64,000 nucleotides of DNA from Lachnospiraceae bacterium XBB1006 (GCA_900115795.1 FOXT01000017.1:8567-72566), one strand, 5' to 3'. Shown: positions 1 to 8,653, numbered from the stretch's first letter. Notes: generated by a model from the letters alone, not told the origin. Numbers and translations are program-made.

Positions 1-25
1 CTCGGCCTATGTGGAGAAAATATGG

Positions 26-65
26 AATTTGACCGAGAGCGCAGAGTGGAAGTCTCGGTCAAATT
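26..65. repeat. 13-bp inverted repeat nested in a longer stem
   Basis: Positions 26-38 and 53-65 are exact 13-bp reverse complements separated by 14 bases. They lie inside a second exact inverted repeat formed by 1-10 and 81-90. On the minus strand this follows the micro-ORF and would fold as a two-tier stem in its transcript. The outer stem starts at base 1, so it may continue beyond the window. Confidence 0.7.
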
Positions 66-80
66 GCGAAAAAGGGGAAA

Positions 81-113
81 ATAGGCCGAGAGAGGAGTCA
101 CCCCCTCTCTCGG
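81..113 (-). terminator. Terminator-like hairpin downstream of the micro-ORF
   Basis: Positions 104-113 and 86-95 pair perfectly over 10 bp (CCGAGAGAGG stem, 8-base loop). On the minus strand the stem is followed by CCTATTTT and then a C/T-rich run, as in an intrinsic terminator. Its distal arm (86-90) is shared with the 1-10/81-90 stem, so the two folds exclude each other. That arrangement is typical of attenuators. Confidence 0.5.
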
Positions 114-141
114 AACTGATTTACGCATCTGTTGGCGAATT

Positions 142-184
142 AATCGTCGTCATCGTCATCGTCCTCAGCAAATAGAATTCTCAT
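142..184 (-). CDS. Micro-ORF, 14-residue acidic peptide ending in seven Asp
   Basis: The minus strand reads MRILFAEDDDDDDD then TAA. AAGGAG lies about 7 bases before the ATG, and a well-formed promoter lies further upstream (TTGTAC, 16 bases, TATGAT). The seven Asp codons mix GAC and GAT. Two readings are possible. It may be a leader peptide whose Asp run senses charged tRNA-Asp, with the competing hairpins at 1-113 acting as attenuator for a gene beyond the left edge. Or it may be a free acidic micropeptide. The start also resembles the first residues of a response regulator (MRILxAEDD), so a decayed gene fragment cannot be excluded. No function is assigned. Confidence 0.5.
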
Positions 185-207
185 AAATCTTCTCCTTATT
201 TTTTCTA

Positions 208-235
208 ATCATAGCATTTTTGAAAAAAAGTACAA
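208..235 (-). promoter_or_regulatory. Sigma-A promoter for the micro-ORF
   Basis: On the minus strand the -35 TTGTAC (230-235) and -10 TATGAT (208-213) are separated by 16 bases. Initiation would fall near 200, about 16 bases before the ATG. Confidence 0.55.
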
Positions 236-238
236 TCT

Positions 239-271
239 TTTAAGATTCATTTAAGGTTCGGAAGGTATGAT
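239..271 (+). promoter_or_regulatory. Tandem TTTAAG repeat and weak promoter for the VTC operon
   Basis: TTTAAG occurs at 239-244 and 250-255, 11 bp apart, which is the one-turn spacing of OmpR-family direct-repeat operators. A TATGAT -10 follows at 266-271 with no convincing -35, as expected of an activated promoter. The repeat sits between two divergent promoters and could act on both. A similar CTTAAGG pair with the same spacing lies upstream of the response regulator at 37131. Confidence 0.35.
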
Positions 272-313
272 ATCTACAAAGATAAGAAAAAACACGAACA
301 GGACGGTGATAAT

Positions 314-1006
314 ATGAGTGAATATAAGGAAGTTTTTCAACGAACAGAAATCAAATATTTGTTGTCTAAAGAGCAGTTTACCAAACTGTTTCCCATTCTT
401 TGCACCATGGCGAAGGTAGACCGGTATGGAAAAACCAAAATCAATAATATTTATTTTGATACGCCGGATTGTCAGTTGATTCGGACCTCTTTGGAGAAAC
501 CCTTATACAAAGAAAAGTTGCGTCTGCGTACTTACGGAGAAACGACCGAGGATACCAATTCTTTTATTGAAATAAAGAAAAAATACGATGGAATTGTTTA
601 TAAACGGAGAATTTCCGGAGGATATCGGCAGGCGCTTTCCTATTTGACCGGAAAAGGAAGCAAGATCGAAGAGTCGCAAATTGCCAGCGAGATTGAAGGA
701 TTTCGGAGGATGTACCCGGGCCTTCGCCCCGCCATGGTTATTCGCTACGATCGGATTGCCATGGCAGGCATCGAGGATCCGGATTTTCGAGTAACGTTTG
801 ATAGTAACATTACCTGGTGTACGAAGGACTTAGACCTTTGCAGTCATGAGGAAGGAACCCCTATTTTAAACGAAGGGGAATATATGATGGAAATAAAAGT
901 GGCAAACGCCATGCCGATGAAGCTGGCAAAAGCGCTTTCAGAACTGAAGATATTTCCCGCCTCCTTCTCAAAATACGGAAGAGGCTATACGCAAATGATT
1001 TTATAA
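314..1006 (+). CDS. VTC-domain (polyphosphate polymerase family) protein
   Basis: This 230-residue protein matches the VTC/CYTH-like tunnel domain of yeast polyphosphate polymerase. Expected charged strand motifs are present: EIKY at 12-15, KLRLR at 68-72, EIKKK at 86-90 and a late MEIKV. These line the phosphate-binding tunnel and bind metal in characterised relatives. The length equals a single catalytic domain without an SPX domain. The next gene encodes a DUF4956 membrane protein 18 bases downstream, a pairing often seen in bacteria, so the two probably work together at the membrane. Whether the bacterial protein makes polyphosphate or uses another triphosphate substrate cannot be told here. 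The ATG is preceded by a weak GGACGG-type site. Confidence 0.85.
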   Translation: MSEYKEVFQRTEIKYLLSKEQFTKLFPILCTMAKVDRYGKTKINNIYFDTPDCQLIRTSLEKPLYKEKLRLRTYGETTEDTNSFIEIKKKYDGIVYKRRISGGYRQALSYLTGKGSKIEESQIASEIEGFRRMYPGLRPAMVIRYDRIAMAGIEDPDFRVTFDSNITWCTKDLDLCSHEEGTPILNEGEYMMEIKVANAMPMKLAKALSELKIFPASFSKYGRGYTQMIL

Positions 1007-1024
1007 AACGAGGAGTGAAGGAAT

Positions 1025-1705
1025 ATGATAAACAAAGTATTTTCTACAATTTTAACCGGTGGTACCTTTACTGCCGCAGAGTTTGGGCTGGTGACGGTAA
1101 CCGCATTGCTGTGTGGACTTGTAATTGCCATTGCGTATATGGTTAGAAATCGTTGTTCACGTAGTTTTGCCATCACATTGGTATTATTGCCGGCAGTGGT
1201 GGAACTGGTGATTATTCTTGTAAATGGAAACATTGGAACCGGTGTTGCCGTTACCGGTGCCTTTGGCTTGGTTCGTTTTCGTTCCGTAGCCGGAAGAGGC
1301 CAGGAAATTACCAGTATTTTCCTGGCAATGGCCGTGGGGCTGGCAGCCGGAATGGGATACCTTGGGGTAGCCATTTTGTTTACGGTTGTTATTTCTGCAC
1401 TTAATGTGGTACTCAATATTTTTAAATTCGGCGAGTCCGGCGAGGGAGAACGTACACTAAAAATTACCGTACCGGAAAATTTGGACTACGAAGGAAAATT
1501 TGAAGACATTTTTGAAAAATACTTAACCCGCTATCGTTATGAAGAAGTGAAAACCAGCAATATGGGAAGCTTATATAAAATTACGTTAAGCGTAGTTTTG
1601 AAAAACGGAATTTCCACCAAGGCATTTTTAGATGAGATTCGAACGCGAAACGGAAATCTGGATATTAGCCTTGGCAGACAGATGGACAATTTAGACAGTT
1701 TATAG
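1025..1705 (+). CDS. DUF4956 family membrane protein
   Basis: This 226-residue protein has three to four predicted membrane segments in its first 140 residues (about 21-40, 48-68, then two after 95). A soluble alpha/beta tail of about 80 residues follows. The glycine-rich GAFGLVRFRS stretch between membrane segments is typical of DUF4956. It is cotranscribed with the VTC-domain gene (18-base gap, AGGAG before the ATG) and closed by a terminator. A role as membrane partner of the VTC enzyme is inference from conserved neighbourhood. Confidence 0.8.
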   Translation: MINKVFSTILTGGTFTAAEFGLVTVTALLCGLVIAIAYMVRNRCSRSFAITLVLLPAVVELVIILVNGNIGTGVAVTGAFGLVRFRSVAGRGQEITSIFLAMAVGLAAGMGYLGVAILFTVVISALNVVLNIFKFGESGEGERTLKITVPENLDYEGKFEDIFEKYLTRYRYEEVKTSNMGSLYKITLSVVLKNGISTKAFLDEIRTRNGNLDISLGRQMDNLDSL

Positions 1706-1706
1706 G

Positions 1707-1735
1707 AAAAAAGGTGCCACCGGCGCCTTTTTTGG
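1707..1735 (+). terminator. Intrinsic terminator after the DUF4956 gene
   Basis: An AAAAAAGGTGCC arm and a GGCGCCTTTTTT arm flank a 3-4 base loop with one G-U pair. The A-tract makes the hairpin usable from either strand. Confidence 0.8.
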
Positions 1736-1810
1736 TACGCAAAAAAATAGACACAGACTTATGATACAATCGAAGTAACTATGTAGAGAAGGGGAGAGAA
1801 AGGATTTGCC

Positions 1811-4800
1811 ATGAAACAGTTTACTTGTCGTGTCGATACGCTTTCAGAAGGATATGAACAGATTGCCAGGGTGCTTAGCGAACAAGGATGGGAAGAACAT
1901 AAGACATTGCTCCACATTATAGAATCCGGTTTTTCGAAAGAAGAAATGCAGGTATTTCTTACAGAAATTCGAAGACGATTTTCGGGGCTTACAAAAGCGG
2001 GAATCAGCATCGGCGGCTTGGTGGATGATGAAGAGGCAATGAAAATCATTCGTTTTACCTTTGGTGGGGCGCTGGATGAAAAAGAAGGACAAAGTCTTTC
2101 CGGGATTCGGTTAAGCTTTTTGTATAGCGAAGAGGCAACCTTTTATGTAAAGCAGATTCCGCTGGATATGCAGAATGCCGACGAGGTGGTACAAACCATT
2201 CGTGGGTGGATGGAGGAAATGCCAAATTTGCGTGCCATAGAGTTGTTTCCGTGCCTTACGGTAGGGGATTTGTCCGGTGTGCTTAACGGTATTACCAAAG
2301 ACCATGAAGATATCTGTGTATTTGGTGCGTTGGCAAGTATGCGTGTAATCAAGCAGCGCAGGGATATGGCAGAGTTTCGGAAAATGATGTTTTGCATGGG
2401 AGAGGATGTTTTTCAGGACGGAATTACGCTGGTTTTCTATGCAGGAGCAAAACTATGCGTACATGCTGAAATGCTATTTGGATGGCATCCGGTAGGAAGA
2501 GCCCATACGGTGAAGCTTGAGGAGAATAGCAGCGTGGGTGATTGTTGCGTTTCTGCCATTGACAATATGCCGCCGGAGGAGTTCTATAAAAAATATATTG
2601 GTGCGGAATTTAATTCGTTTTTTATAGAGAATGTTTGTGAATTTCCCATGGTGGTGGAGCGCGAGGGCATTTATCTTGGACGAATTCCCTGTAGTTATGA
2701 CGACGAGGGAAGATTATATTATTATGGCAGTATTCAGCCGGGAGAGAAGGTACGCTTATCTTATGGAAATAAGCGGGAGCTTTTGGAGCAAACCATGGAA
2801 TCCAGTGACCGCATGAAGGAATTTGATGCGCAGGCAGTATTTATTTCCGCCTGTGGAAATCGCATTAATTTTTTGGTGGAAGCAGCGATGCAGGAGTTGC
2901 GATTTTTTCAGGAAGATGCACCAAATACGTTGATTTATCATGGTGGAGCGGAGATATATCGCTGGCATGGAGAAGGAAGTGTGCTAAACAGTACCATGAT
3001 TGTGGTGGGAATGCGGGAGTGTGCTTCGGAGGAGGAGCTGTGCCGGATTGCCATTCCGAAAAAACATCGGGTTTGCAAGAAAAAGGAGCGAGGGGTTATT
3101 CCATTGGATGAACGCCTTTCGCTGCTTCTTAGTACCATTACGCAGGAGTTGGTGGAGGCTGTGGTGGAGGCCAACAAGGCGAATATGGCCAAATCCAAGT
3201 TTTTAAGCAGTATGTCTCATGAAATTCGTACGCCAATCAATGCGGTTCTTGGAATGGATGAAATGATTTTGCGAGAGAGTGAAGAACCGCAGATTCGCAA
3301 ATATGCGCAGGATATTCGACTGGCAGGAAATAATTTACTTGGAATCGTCAACGATATTTTGGATTTTTCGAAAATAGAGGCCGGAAAAATGGAAGTGGTG
3401 CCGGTGGAATACGAACTGGCATCGGTACTGAATGATTTAATTAATCTGGTGCAAAAACGGGCTACGGACAAGGGGCTTCGCTTTGTGGTAGAGTGTGAGG
3501 ATACGACGCCGCATTTACTGATTGGTGATGAAATACGCATCAAGCAGGTGGTAACAAATATCTTAACAAACGCGGTGAAATATACCAAAGAGGGAAGCAT
3601 TACGTTGAAGGTGGGGTATCATGAGGCAGATGAGAACCATATTTTCCTGGATGTAGCAGTGAAAGATACGGGCATCGGCATGAAAAAAAGCGAGATGGGA
3701 AAATTGTTTACGGCATTTGAACGCCTGGATATGAAGCAAAATCGAACCGTGGAAGGCACCGGCCTTGGTATGAGCATTACCACGGGGTTATTGCATCTAA
3801 TGGGAAGTGAGCTATCGGTAGAAAGCGTCTACCAAAAAGGGTCGGAATTTTCTTTTTCCGTAAAGCAGCAGGTGTTAAAATGGGAGCCCATTGGTAACTT
3901 TGAAGAGGCGATGCGAAAAACCATGGAGGGCCACGAGCGGTATCAGGAAAGCTTCCGGGCGCCGGAAGGAAAGATTCTGGTGGTGGATGATACGCCAATG
4001 AACCTTACGGTGGTGCAAGGGTTATTAAAGCAGACGCAGCTTCAAGTGGACACCGCCCAGAGCGGAATGGAGTGCTTAAAAAAATGTCGGGAGACCATCT
4101 ATGATATCATCTTTTTGGATCATCGCATGCCGAAGATGGATGGGTTGGAGACACTTAAGAAGCTTCAGATGGATGACGCAAATAAAAATAGAGAAACACC
4201 GGTGATTGCGTTGACGGCAAATGCCATTTCCGGGGCACGTACCATGTATTTTGAAGCCGGATTCCAGGATTATATTTCGAAACCGATTGATTCGGCAAAG
4301 CTAGAAGCAATGATTGTTCACTATTTGCCGGAAGAAAAGGTTACGCTGATTGAAAAGCAGGACAAAAATCTATTGGAGGAGGAGTTACAAAAGCTTCCGG
4401 AGGGTATCCTTGCCATAGAGGCGCTTTTGCCGGAAGAAGGGGTGAAAAATTGCGGGGATGCCAAGGGCTATATAGAGGCACTGCGAATTTTTGCTTCCTC
4501 CATGGAAAGTGGTCTTCGGGATATCAAAGAGTTTTTTGCCACATCAAACTGGCGGGACTATACCACGAAGGTGCATGCGCTAAAGAGCAGTGCGCGAATT
4601 ATCGGGGCAAAACGCCTGTCGGAGTTGGCACTTATGTTAGAAACGGCAGGAAATAATCAGGACTATACCAATATAGTGGATAATACGGAACACTTAGTAA
4701 AGCAGTACCAAAAACTGGGCGAGCAAATTGGTGCTTGCTTTACAATAAAAGAACAAGGAGCGCGTCCGGTGATTGACTTAGATCAGCTTTTCGATGCCTA

Positions 4801-4966
4801 TAGCGGTATTCAGGAATTTGCTCAGGGATATGATTACGACAGCATTCAGTTTATTATGAATTCGCTTGCGGAGTATTGTATTCCGGAGGAAGAACAAGGA
4901 CGATTTGAAAAAGTAAAGCACGCAGTGCAGCTGGCTGACTGGGATGCACTCAAACAGATTTTATAA
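1811..4966 (+). CDS. FIST-sensor hybrid histidine kinase with receiver and HPt domains
   Basis: This 1051-residue cytoplasmic phosphorelay protein has no membrane segments. Residues 1 to about 410 look like FIST_N plus FIST_C, a small-ligand (amino-acid-type) sensor. A short linker (KANMAKSKFLSS) leads to a HisKA domain with phospho-acceptor His470 in MSHEIRTP and an HATPase domain with GTGLGMSI. A receiver domain follows with Asp770 in IIFLDHRMPKMDG, then an HPt domain with His922 in KVHALKSS. All steps of a His-Asp-His relay are therefore in one chain. Its output partner is probably the two-receiver protein 17 bases downstream. The start is fixed by AAAGGA 7 bases before the ATG. The input ligand is unknown; FIST is the least certain assignment. 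Confidence 0.85.
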   Translation: MKQFTCRVDTLSEGYEQIARVLSEQGWEEHKTLLHIIESGFSKEEMQVFLTEIRRRFSGLTKAGISIGGLVDDEEAMKIIRFTFGGALDEKEGQSLSGIRLSFLYSEEATFYVKQIPLDMQNADEVVQTIRGWMEEMPNLRAIELFPCLTVGDLSGVLNGITKDHEDICVFGALASMRVIKQRRDMAEFRKMMFCMGEDVFQDGITLVFYAGAKLCVHAEMLFGWHPVGRAHTVKLEENSSVGDCCVSAIDNMPPEEFYKKYIGAEFNSFFIENVCEFPMVVEREGIYLGRIPCSYDDEGRLYYYGSIQPGEKVRLSYGNKRELLEQTMESSDRMKEFDAQAVFISACGNRINFLVEAAMQELRFFQEDAPNTLIYHGGAEIYRWHGEGSVLNSTMIVVGMRECASEEELCRIAIPKKHRVCKKKERGVIPLDERLSLLLSTITQELVEAVVEANKANMAKSKFLSSMSHEIRTPINAVLGMDEMILRESEEPQIRKYAQDIRLAGNNLLGIVNDILDFSKIEAGKMEVVPVEYELASVLNDLINLVQKRATDKGLRFVVECEDTTPHLLIGDEIRIKQVVTNILTNAVKYTKEGSITLKVGYHEADENHIFLDVAVKDTGIGMKKSEMGKLFTAFERLDMKQNRTVEGTGLGMSITTGLLHLMGSELSVESVYQKGSEFSFSVKQQVLKWEPIGNFEEAMRKTMEGHERYQESFRAPEGKILVVDDTPMNLTVVQGLLKQTQLQVDTAQSGMECLKKCRETIYDIIFLDHRMPKMDGLETLKKLQMDDANKNRETPVIALTANAISGARTMYFEAGFQDYISKPIDSAKLEAMIVHYLPEEKVTLIEKQDKNLLEEELQKLPEGILAIEALLPEEGVKNCGDAKGYIEALRIFASSMESGLRDIKEFFATSNWRDYTTKVHALKSSARIIGAKRLSELALMLETAGNNQDYTNIVDNTEHLVKQYQKLGEQIGACFTIKEQGARPVIDLDQLFDAYSGIQEFAQGYDYDSIQFIMNSLAEYCIPEEEQGRFEKVKHAVQLADWDALKQIL

Positions 4967-4983
4967 TACAGGGGGACATAAGC

Positions 4984-5760
4984 ATGGCTGAAAAAGTTTT
5001 GGTAGTTAGTAAAGGAAGCGGATTCATGGTGAATGCAATTCTGGAAAATTTAAGAAAGCAGGGGTATGAGGTAACCATGACGGAGCCTACTATGGAGGAG
5101 CTGAATCTCCATCAGGAGGATGCCAAAATCTACGTTTTCTTTTTAGGAGATTATCTGGCAGAAATTGCAGAACCGTTGGTGTTTCTGAAGGATTTGTGTG
5201 TGGAAAAAGAAAAACAGCTGCTGGTCATCGGCAGCCAGGATGAGTATGAGGAGCTATGCCGTACCATTCCAAAGCCGGTGCTGGCAGGATGGTTAAGGCG
5301 TCCACTGAACATGGAGGAGCTGTTTGAAAAACTGGCAGGGTGCGTCAAGCAGAATGAGGAACGGGAGCGCAAGAAGAATATTTTGCTGGTGGATGATGAC
5401 CCGGCCTATTTGCAGATGGTAAAGGGATGGCTGGAGGAATCCTATCGCGTGGTGATTACGACCTCCGGAATGCAGGCAATTACCTATATGGCAACCCATA
5501 CACCGGATCTGGTACTTCTTGATTATGAAATGCCGGTAACCACCGGACCACAAATTTTGGAAATGATGCGCAGCGAAGTCAAATCGGATGGAATACCGGT
5601 TATTTTTCTTACGGGAAAAGGTGATAAGGAAAGTGTTATGCGGGTGCTATCCTTAAAGCCGGACGGATATTTGCTGAAAACAATGCAAAAGAAAGAAATT
5701 TTAGAAGCAATCGAGCAATTTTTTGAAAAAGAAAAATTGAAAGAAAAATTAAGCATATAG
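4984..5760 (+). CDS. Two-receiver response regulator without output domain
   Basis: This 258-residue protein contains two receiver-like halves. Residues 1 to about 120 have the receiver fold pattern but lack the acidic pocket: the first strand reads VLVVSKGSG instead of ending in Asp pairs. This half is probably a pseudo-receiver. Residues about 130-250 form a canonical receiver: NILLVDDD, Asp180 in LVLLDYEMP, then the conserved Thr (FLTGK) and Lys. No DNA-binding or enzymatic domain follows. It lies 17 bases after the hybrid kinase with its own GGGGG-type site, so it is the likely phosphoryl target of that kinase's HPt. It would act through protein contacts. Confidence 0.8.
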   Translation: MAEKVLVVSKGSGFMVNAILENLRKQGYEVTMTEPTMEELNLHQEDAKIYVFFLGDYLAEIAEPLVFLKDLCVEKEKQLLVIGSQDEYEELCRTIPKPVLAGWLRRPLNMEELFEKLAGCVKQNEERERKKNILLVDDDPAYLQMVKGWLEESYRVVITTSGMQAITYMATHTPDLVLLDYEMPVTTGPQILEMMRSEVKSDGIPVIFLTGKGDKESVMRVLSLKPDGYLLKTMQKKEILEAIEQFFEKEKLKEKLSI

Positions 5761-5799
5761 GGTATTCTATATGAAAAATAAAGATTCTGTAATTGGGTC

Positions 5800-5828
5800 T
5801 TGTATTCTACCACATATTGAGTTAAAAT
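5800..5828 (+). promoter_or_regulatory. Sigma-A promoter of the nrdDG operon
   Basis: TTGTAT (5800-5805) and TAAAAT (5823-5828) are separated by exactly 17 bases. The two NrdR-like boxes overlap its spacer and the initial transcribed region. Confidence 0.7.
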
Positions 5829-5852
5829 GTATTTTGCAAACAAGATATTGTA
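5806..5852 (+). promoter_or_regulatory. Pair of NrdR-box-like sites
   Basis: Two copies of an ATATTG-centred motif occur at about 5806-5821 (CACATATTGAGT) and 5837-5852 (ACAAGATATTGTAG). They are 31 bp apart, three helical turns. NrdR, the ATP/dATP-sensing repressor of ribonucleotide reductase genes, binds such tandem boxes (consensus near ACWCAATATATTGWGT) over promoters. The left halves are degenerate, so the call rests on spacing, right halves and the gene downstream. Confidence 0.55.
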
Positions 5853-5878
5853 GAAAGAGGCAAAGGAGAATTTAGAAA

Positions 5879-8110
5879 ATGGCACAGGATTTGACGATAC
5901 GTGTGATAAAACGGAATGGAAATGAAGTTAATTTTGACATTACAAAGATTGAGAATGCAATTTCAAAAGCAAACCAGGAGGTAGATGAAATTCATCAGCT
6001 GAGCGTACCGCAAATTCATGCAGTTTCTAAGATGATTGCAGATAAATTAAAATTCAGTACCCATGCAGTGAATGTAGAGGATATTCAGGATATGGTGGAA
6101 ACCGGTATTATGGAGATGCGTGGGTATGAAGTTGCGCAGAAATATGTGCGGTATCGCTTTAAACGAGAACTGGCAAGAAAACAGAATACCACCGATGATG
6201 GAATTCTCTCCTTGATTGAGCAGAATAATGAAGAGGTGAAGCAGGAGAACGCCAATAAGAATCCGGTGATCAATTCGACGCAACGTGATTATATGGCGGG
6301 TGAGGTGTCGAAGGACTTGACGATGCGTTTGCTTTTGCCGGAGGAAATTGTAAAGGCACATGAGGAAGGCATTATTCACTTCCATGATGCAGATTATTTT
6401 GCACAAAAGGAGCATAACTGTGATCTGATTAATCTGGAGGATATGTTACAGAACGGTACGGTGATTTCTGAAACGAAGATTGAGAAACCGCATCGTTTTT
6501 CCACGGCTTGTAATATTACTACGCAGATTGTGGCACAGGTAGCATCGAATCAGTATGGTGGACAGTCCTTTACGTTATCTCATTTGGCACCGTTTGTGGA
6601 CTTGTCAAGACAACAGATCCGGAAGCAGTTAATAGAAGAGTGGGAAGCGGTTAATGAGCCGTATGATGAAGAGAAGATTCGGAAGATTACAGAGATGCGT
6701 CTGGATCGGGAAATTACCAATGGTATTCAGACCATTCAGTATCAGCTGATTACGTTGATGACCTGTAATGGACAGGCACCGTTTGTCACTATGTTTATGT
6801 ATTTGGATGAAGTTCCGGAAGGACAGACAAGGGAGGATCTTGCCAAGATTATTAAAGAAGTGCTTTTGCAGAGAATGCAGGGTGTGAAGAATGAGAAGGG
6901 TGTTTATATAACACCGGCCTTTCCGAAATTGATTTACGTGCTGGATGAGGACAATGTGGCAGAGGGCAGTAAGTATTTTGAGCTAACGAAGTTGGCGGCA
7001 AAGTGTACGGCAAAACGTATGGTTCCGGATTATATTTCCGCAAAGAAGATGAAGGAATATAAGAACGGGGACGTTTATCCGTGTATGGGATGCCGTTCGT
7101 TTTTAACACCGGATACGGAAGGTCTGGGAGAGCAAGGAAAGCATAAGTACTACGGTCGATTTAATCAGGGTGTGGTAACCATTAATTTGGTGGACGTTGC
7201 ATGCTCTTCGGATGGCGATATGGATGATTTCTGGAGAATTCTGGATGAACGATTGGAACTATGCCACCGGGCGCTTCGCATCCGTCATGAGCGGTTGCTT
7301 GGAACGACGTCGGATGTAGCACCGATTTTGTGGCAGTATGGAGCTATTGCGCGCTTGAAGAAGGGAGAGACCATTGATAAATTGCTTTTTGGAAACTATT
7401 CTACCATTTCTCTTGGATACGCCGGAGTAAGCGAGATGTGCTACCGCATGCTTGGTGTAAGTCATACGGATGAGAAAGGAAAGCAGTTTGCTTTACAGGT
7501 AATGCAACACTTAAACGATATGTGCGCGAAGTGGCGTGCGGAGGAGAACATTAGTTATTCCCTGTATGGAACACCGATGGAATCTACCACCTATAAATTT
7601 GCCAAGTGTTTACAGAAACGGTTTGGTGTGATGGAGCATGTGACGGATAAGAATTATATTACGAATTCCTATCATGTGCATGTGACAGAGCAGATTGATG
7701 CATTCACGAAATTGAAATTTGAATCGGAATTCCAGCGCTTGTCCCCGGGAGGAGCAATTAGCTATGTTGAGGTTCCGAATATGCAGCAGAATTTGGATGC
7801 GGTACTTGCTATTATGCAGTATATTTACGAGAATATTATGTATGCAGAATTAAATACCAAGTCGGATTACTGTGAAGTCTGTGGCTACGATGGCGAGATT
7901 CAGATTAAAGAAGACGAAGAGAACGGAAAGCTGATTTGGGAATGTCCAAATTGCGGAAACCGGGATCAGGATAAGATGTCCGTTGCCAGAAGAACGTGTG
8001 GATACATAGGTACCCAATTCTGGAATCAGGGACGGACACAGGAAATCAGAGAACGGGTGCTTCATGTGAGCATTCCGGCATTACAGAATACAGGAAAAGC
8101 GGATGCTTAG
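5879..8110 (+). CDS. nrdD: Anaerobic ribonucleoside-triphosphate reductase
   Basis: Class III reductase, a glycyl-radical enzyme converting NTPs to dNTPs without oxygen. At 743 residues it has the usual length. An ATP-cone allosteric domain (about 5-95, starting IRVIKRNGNEV) precedes the catalytic barrel. The C-terminal zinc site is intact (Cys665, Cys668, Cys689, Cys692). The radical loop RRTCGYIG carries Gly708. AAAGGAG lies 11 bases before the ATG. The activase gene nrdG follows after 18 bases, and NrdR-like boxes cover the promoter, so expression probably falls when deoxynucleotides are plentiful. Confidence 0.97.
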   Translation: MAQDLTIRVIKRNGNEVNFDITKIENAISKANQEVDEIHQLSVPQIHAVSKMIADKLKFSTHAVNVEDIQDMVETGIMEMRGYEVAQKYVRYRFKRELARKQNTTDDGILSLIEQNNEEVKQENANKNPVINSTQRDYMAGEVSKDLTMRLLLPEEIVKAHEEGIIHFHDADYFAQKEHNCDLINLEDMLQNGTVISETKIEKPHRFSTACNITTQIVAQVASNQYGGQSFTLSHLAPFVDLSRQQIRKQLIEEWEAVNEPYDEEKIRKITEMRLDREITNGIQTIQYQLITLMTCNGQAPFVTMFMYLDEVPEGQTREDLAKIIKEVLLQRMQGVKNEKGVYITPAFPKLIYVLDEDNVAEGSKYFELTKLAAKCTAKRMVPDYISAKKMKEYKNGDVYPCMGCRSFLTPDTEGLGEQGKHKYYGRFNQGVVTINLVDVACSSDGDMDDFWRILDERLELCHRALRIRHERLLGTTSDVAPILWQYGAIARLKKGETIDKLLFGNYSTISLGYAGVSEMCYRMLGVSHTDEKGKQFALQVMQHLNDMCAKWRAEENISYSLYGTPMESTTYKFAKCLQKRFGVMEHVTDKNYITNSYHVHVTEQIDAFTKLKFESEFQRLSPGGAISYVEVPNMQQNLDAVLAIMQYIYENIMYAELNTKSDYCEVCGYDGEIQIKEDEENGKLIWECPNCGNRDQDKMSVARRTCGYIGTQFWNQGRTQEIRERVLHVSIPALQNTGKADA

Positions 8111-8128
8111 CAGAAAGAAGAAGGAAGA

Positions 8129-8653
8129 ATGAATTACGGACAGATTTATTATACCGATACTGCCAATGGACCGGGTTGCAGAACCGTATTGTTTGTAAGC
8201 GGCTGCACCCACCATTGCAAGGGGTGCTTTAATCAGGAAACCTGGAGCTTTTCCTATGGGCAACCCTATACCGGTGACGTAGAGGAGGAGTTGATGGCAT
8301 CCATAAAGCCTGCCTACATTGCCGGACTGACCATTTTGGGTGGAGAACCAATGGAGCCGGCTAATCAGGAGCAGGTATATGCCCTTGTTGCCCGTGTCCG
8401 AAGGGAACTTCCGGGAAAGACCATCTGGTTGTATTCCGGTTATACCTGGGAAGAGCTGATGGACGAACAGAACGAACGCTGTCACGGACCGGTAACAAAG
8501 GCGCTGCTATCGTTAGTGGATGTGCTGGTGGATGGTGAGTTTCATGAAGCGGAACGAAATATTACGTTGCAATTTCGTGGGTCTGAGAATCAGCGAATCA
8601 TTGATGTGCCAAAAAGTTTACAGCAAGGGGGAATTGTCCTGTGGGAGAAGTAA
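8129..8653 (+). CDS. nrdG: Anaerobic ribonucleotide reductase activating enzyme
   Basis: This 174-residue radical SAM activase installs the glycyl radical in NrdD. The 4Fe-4S/SAM motif is Cys26, Cys30, Cys33 in SGCTHHCKGC. The GGEP motif (TILGGEPM) that contacts SAM follows. Length and start (MNYGQIYYTD) are typical. It forms an operon with nrdD (18-base gap, AGAAGGAAG before the ATG). Its last 13 bases overlap the start of the next gene. Confidence 0.96.
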   Translation: MNYGQIYYTDTANGPGCRTVLFVSGCTHHCKGCFNQETWSFSYGQPYTGDVEEELMASIKPAYIAGLTILGGEPMEPANQEQVYALVARVRRELPGKTIWLYSGYTWEELMDEQNERCHGPVTKALLSLVDVLVDGEFHEAERNITLQFRGSENQRIIDVPKSLQQGGIVLWEK

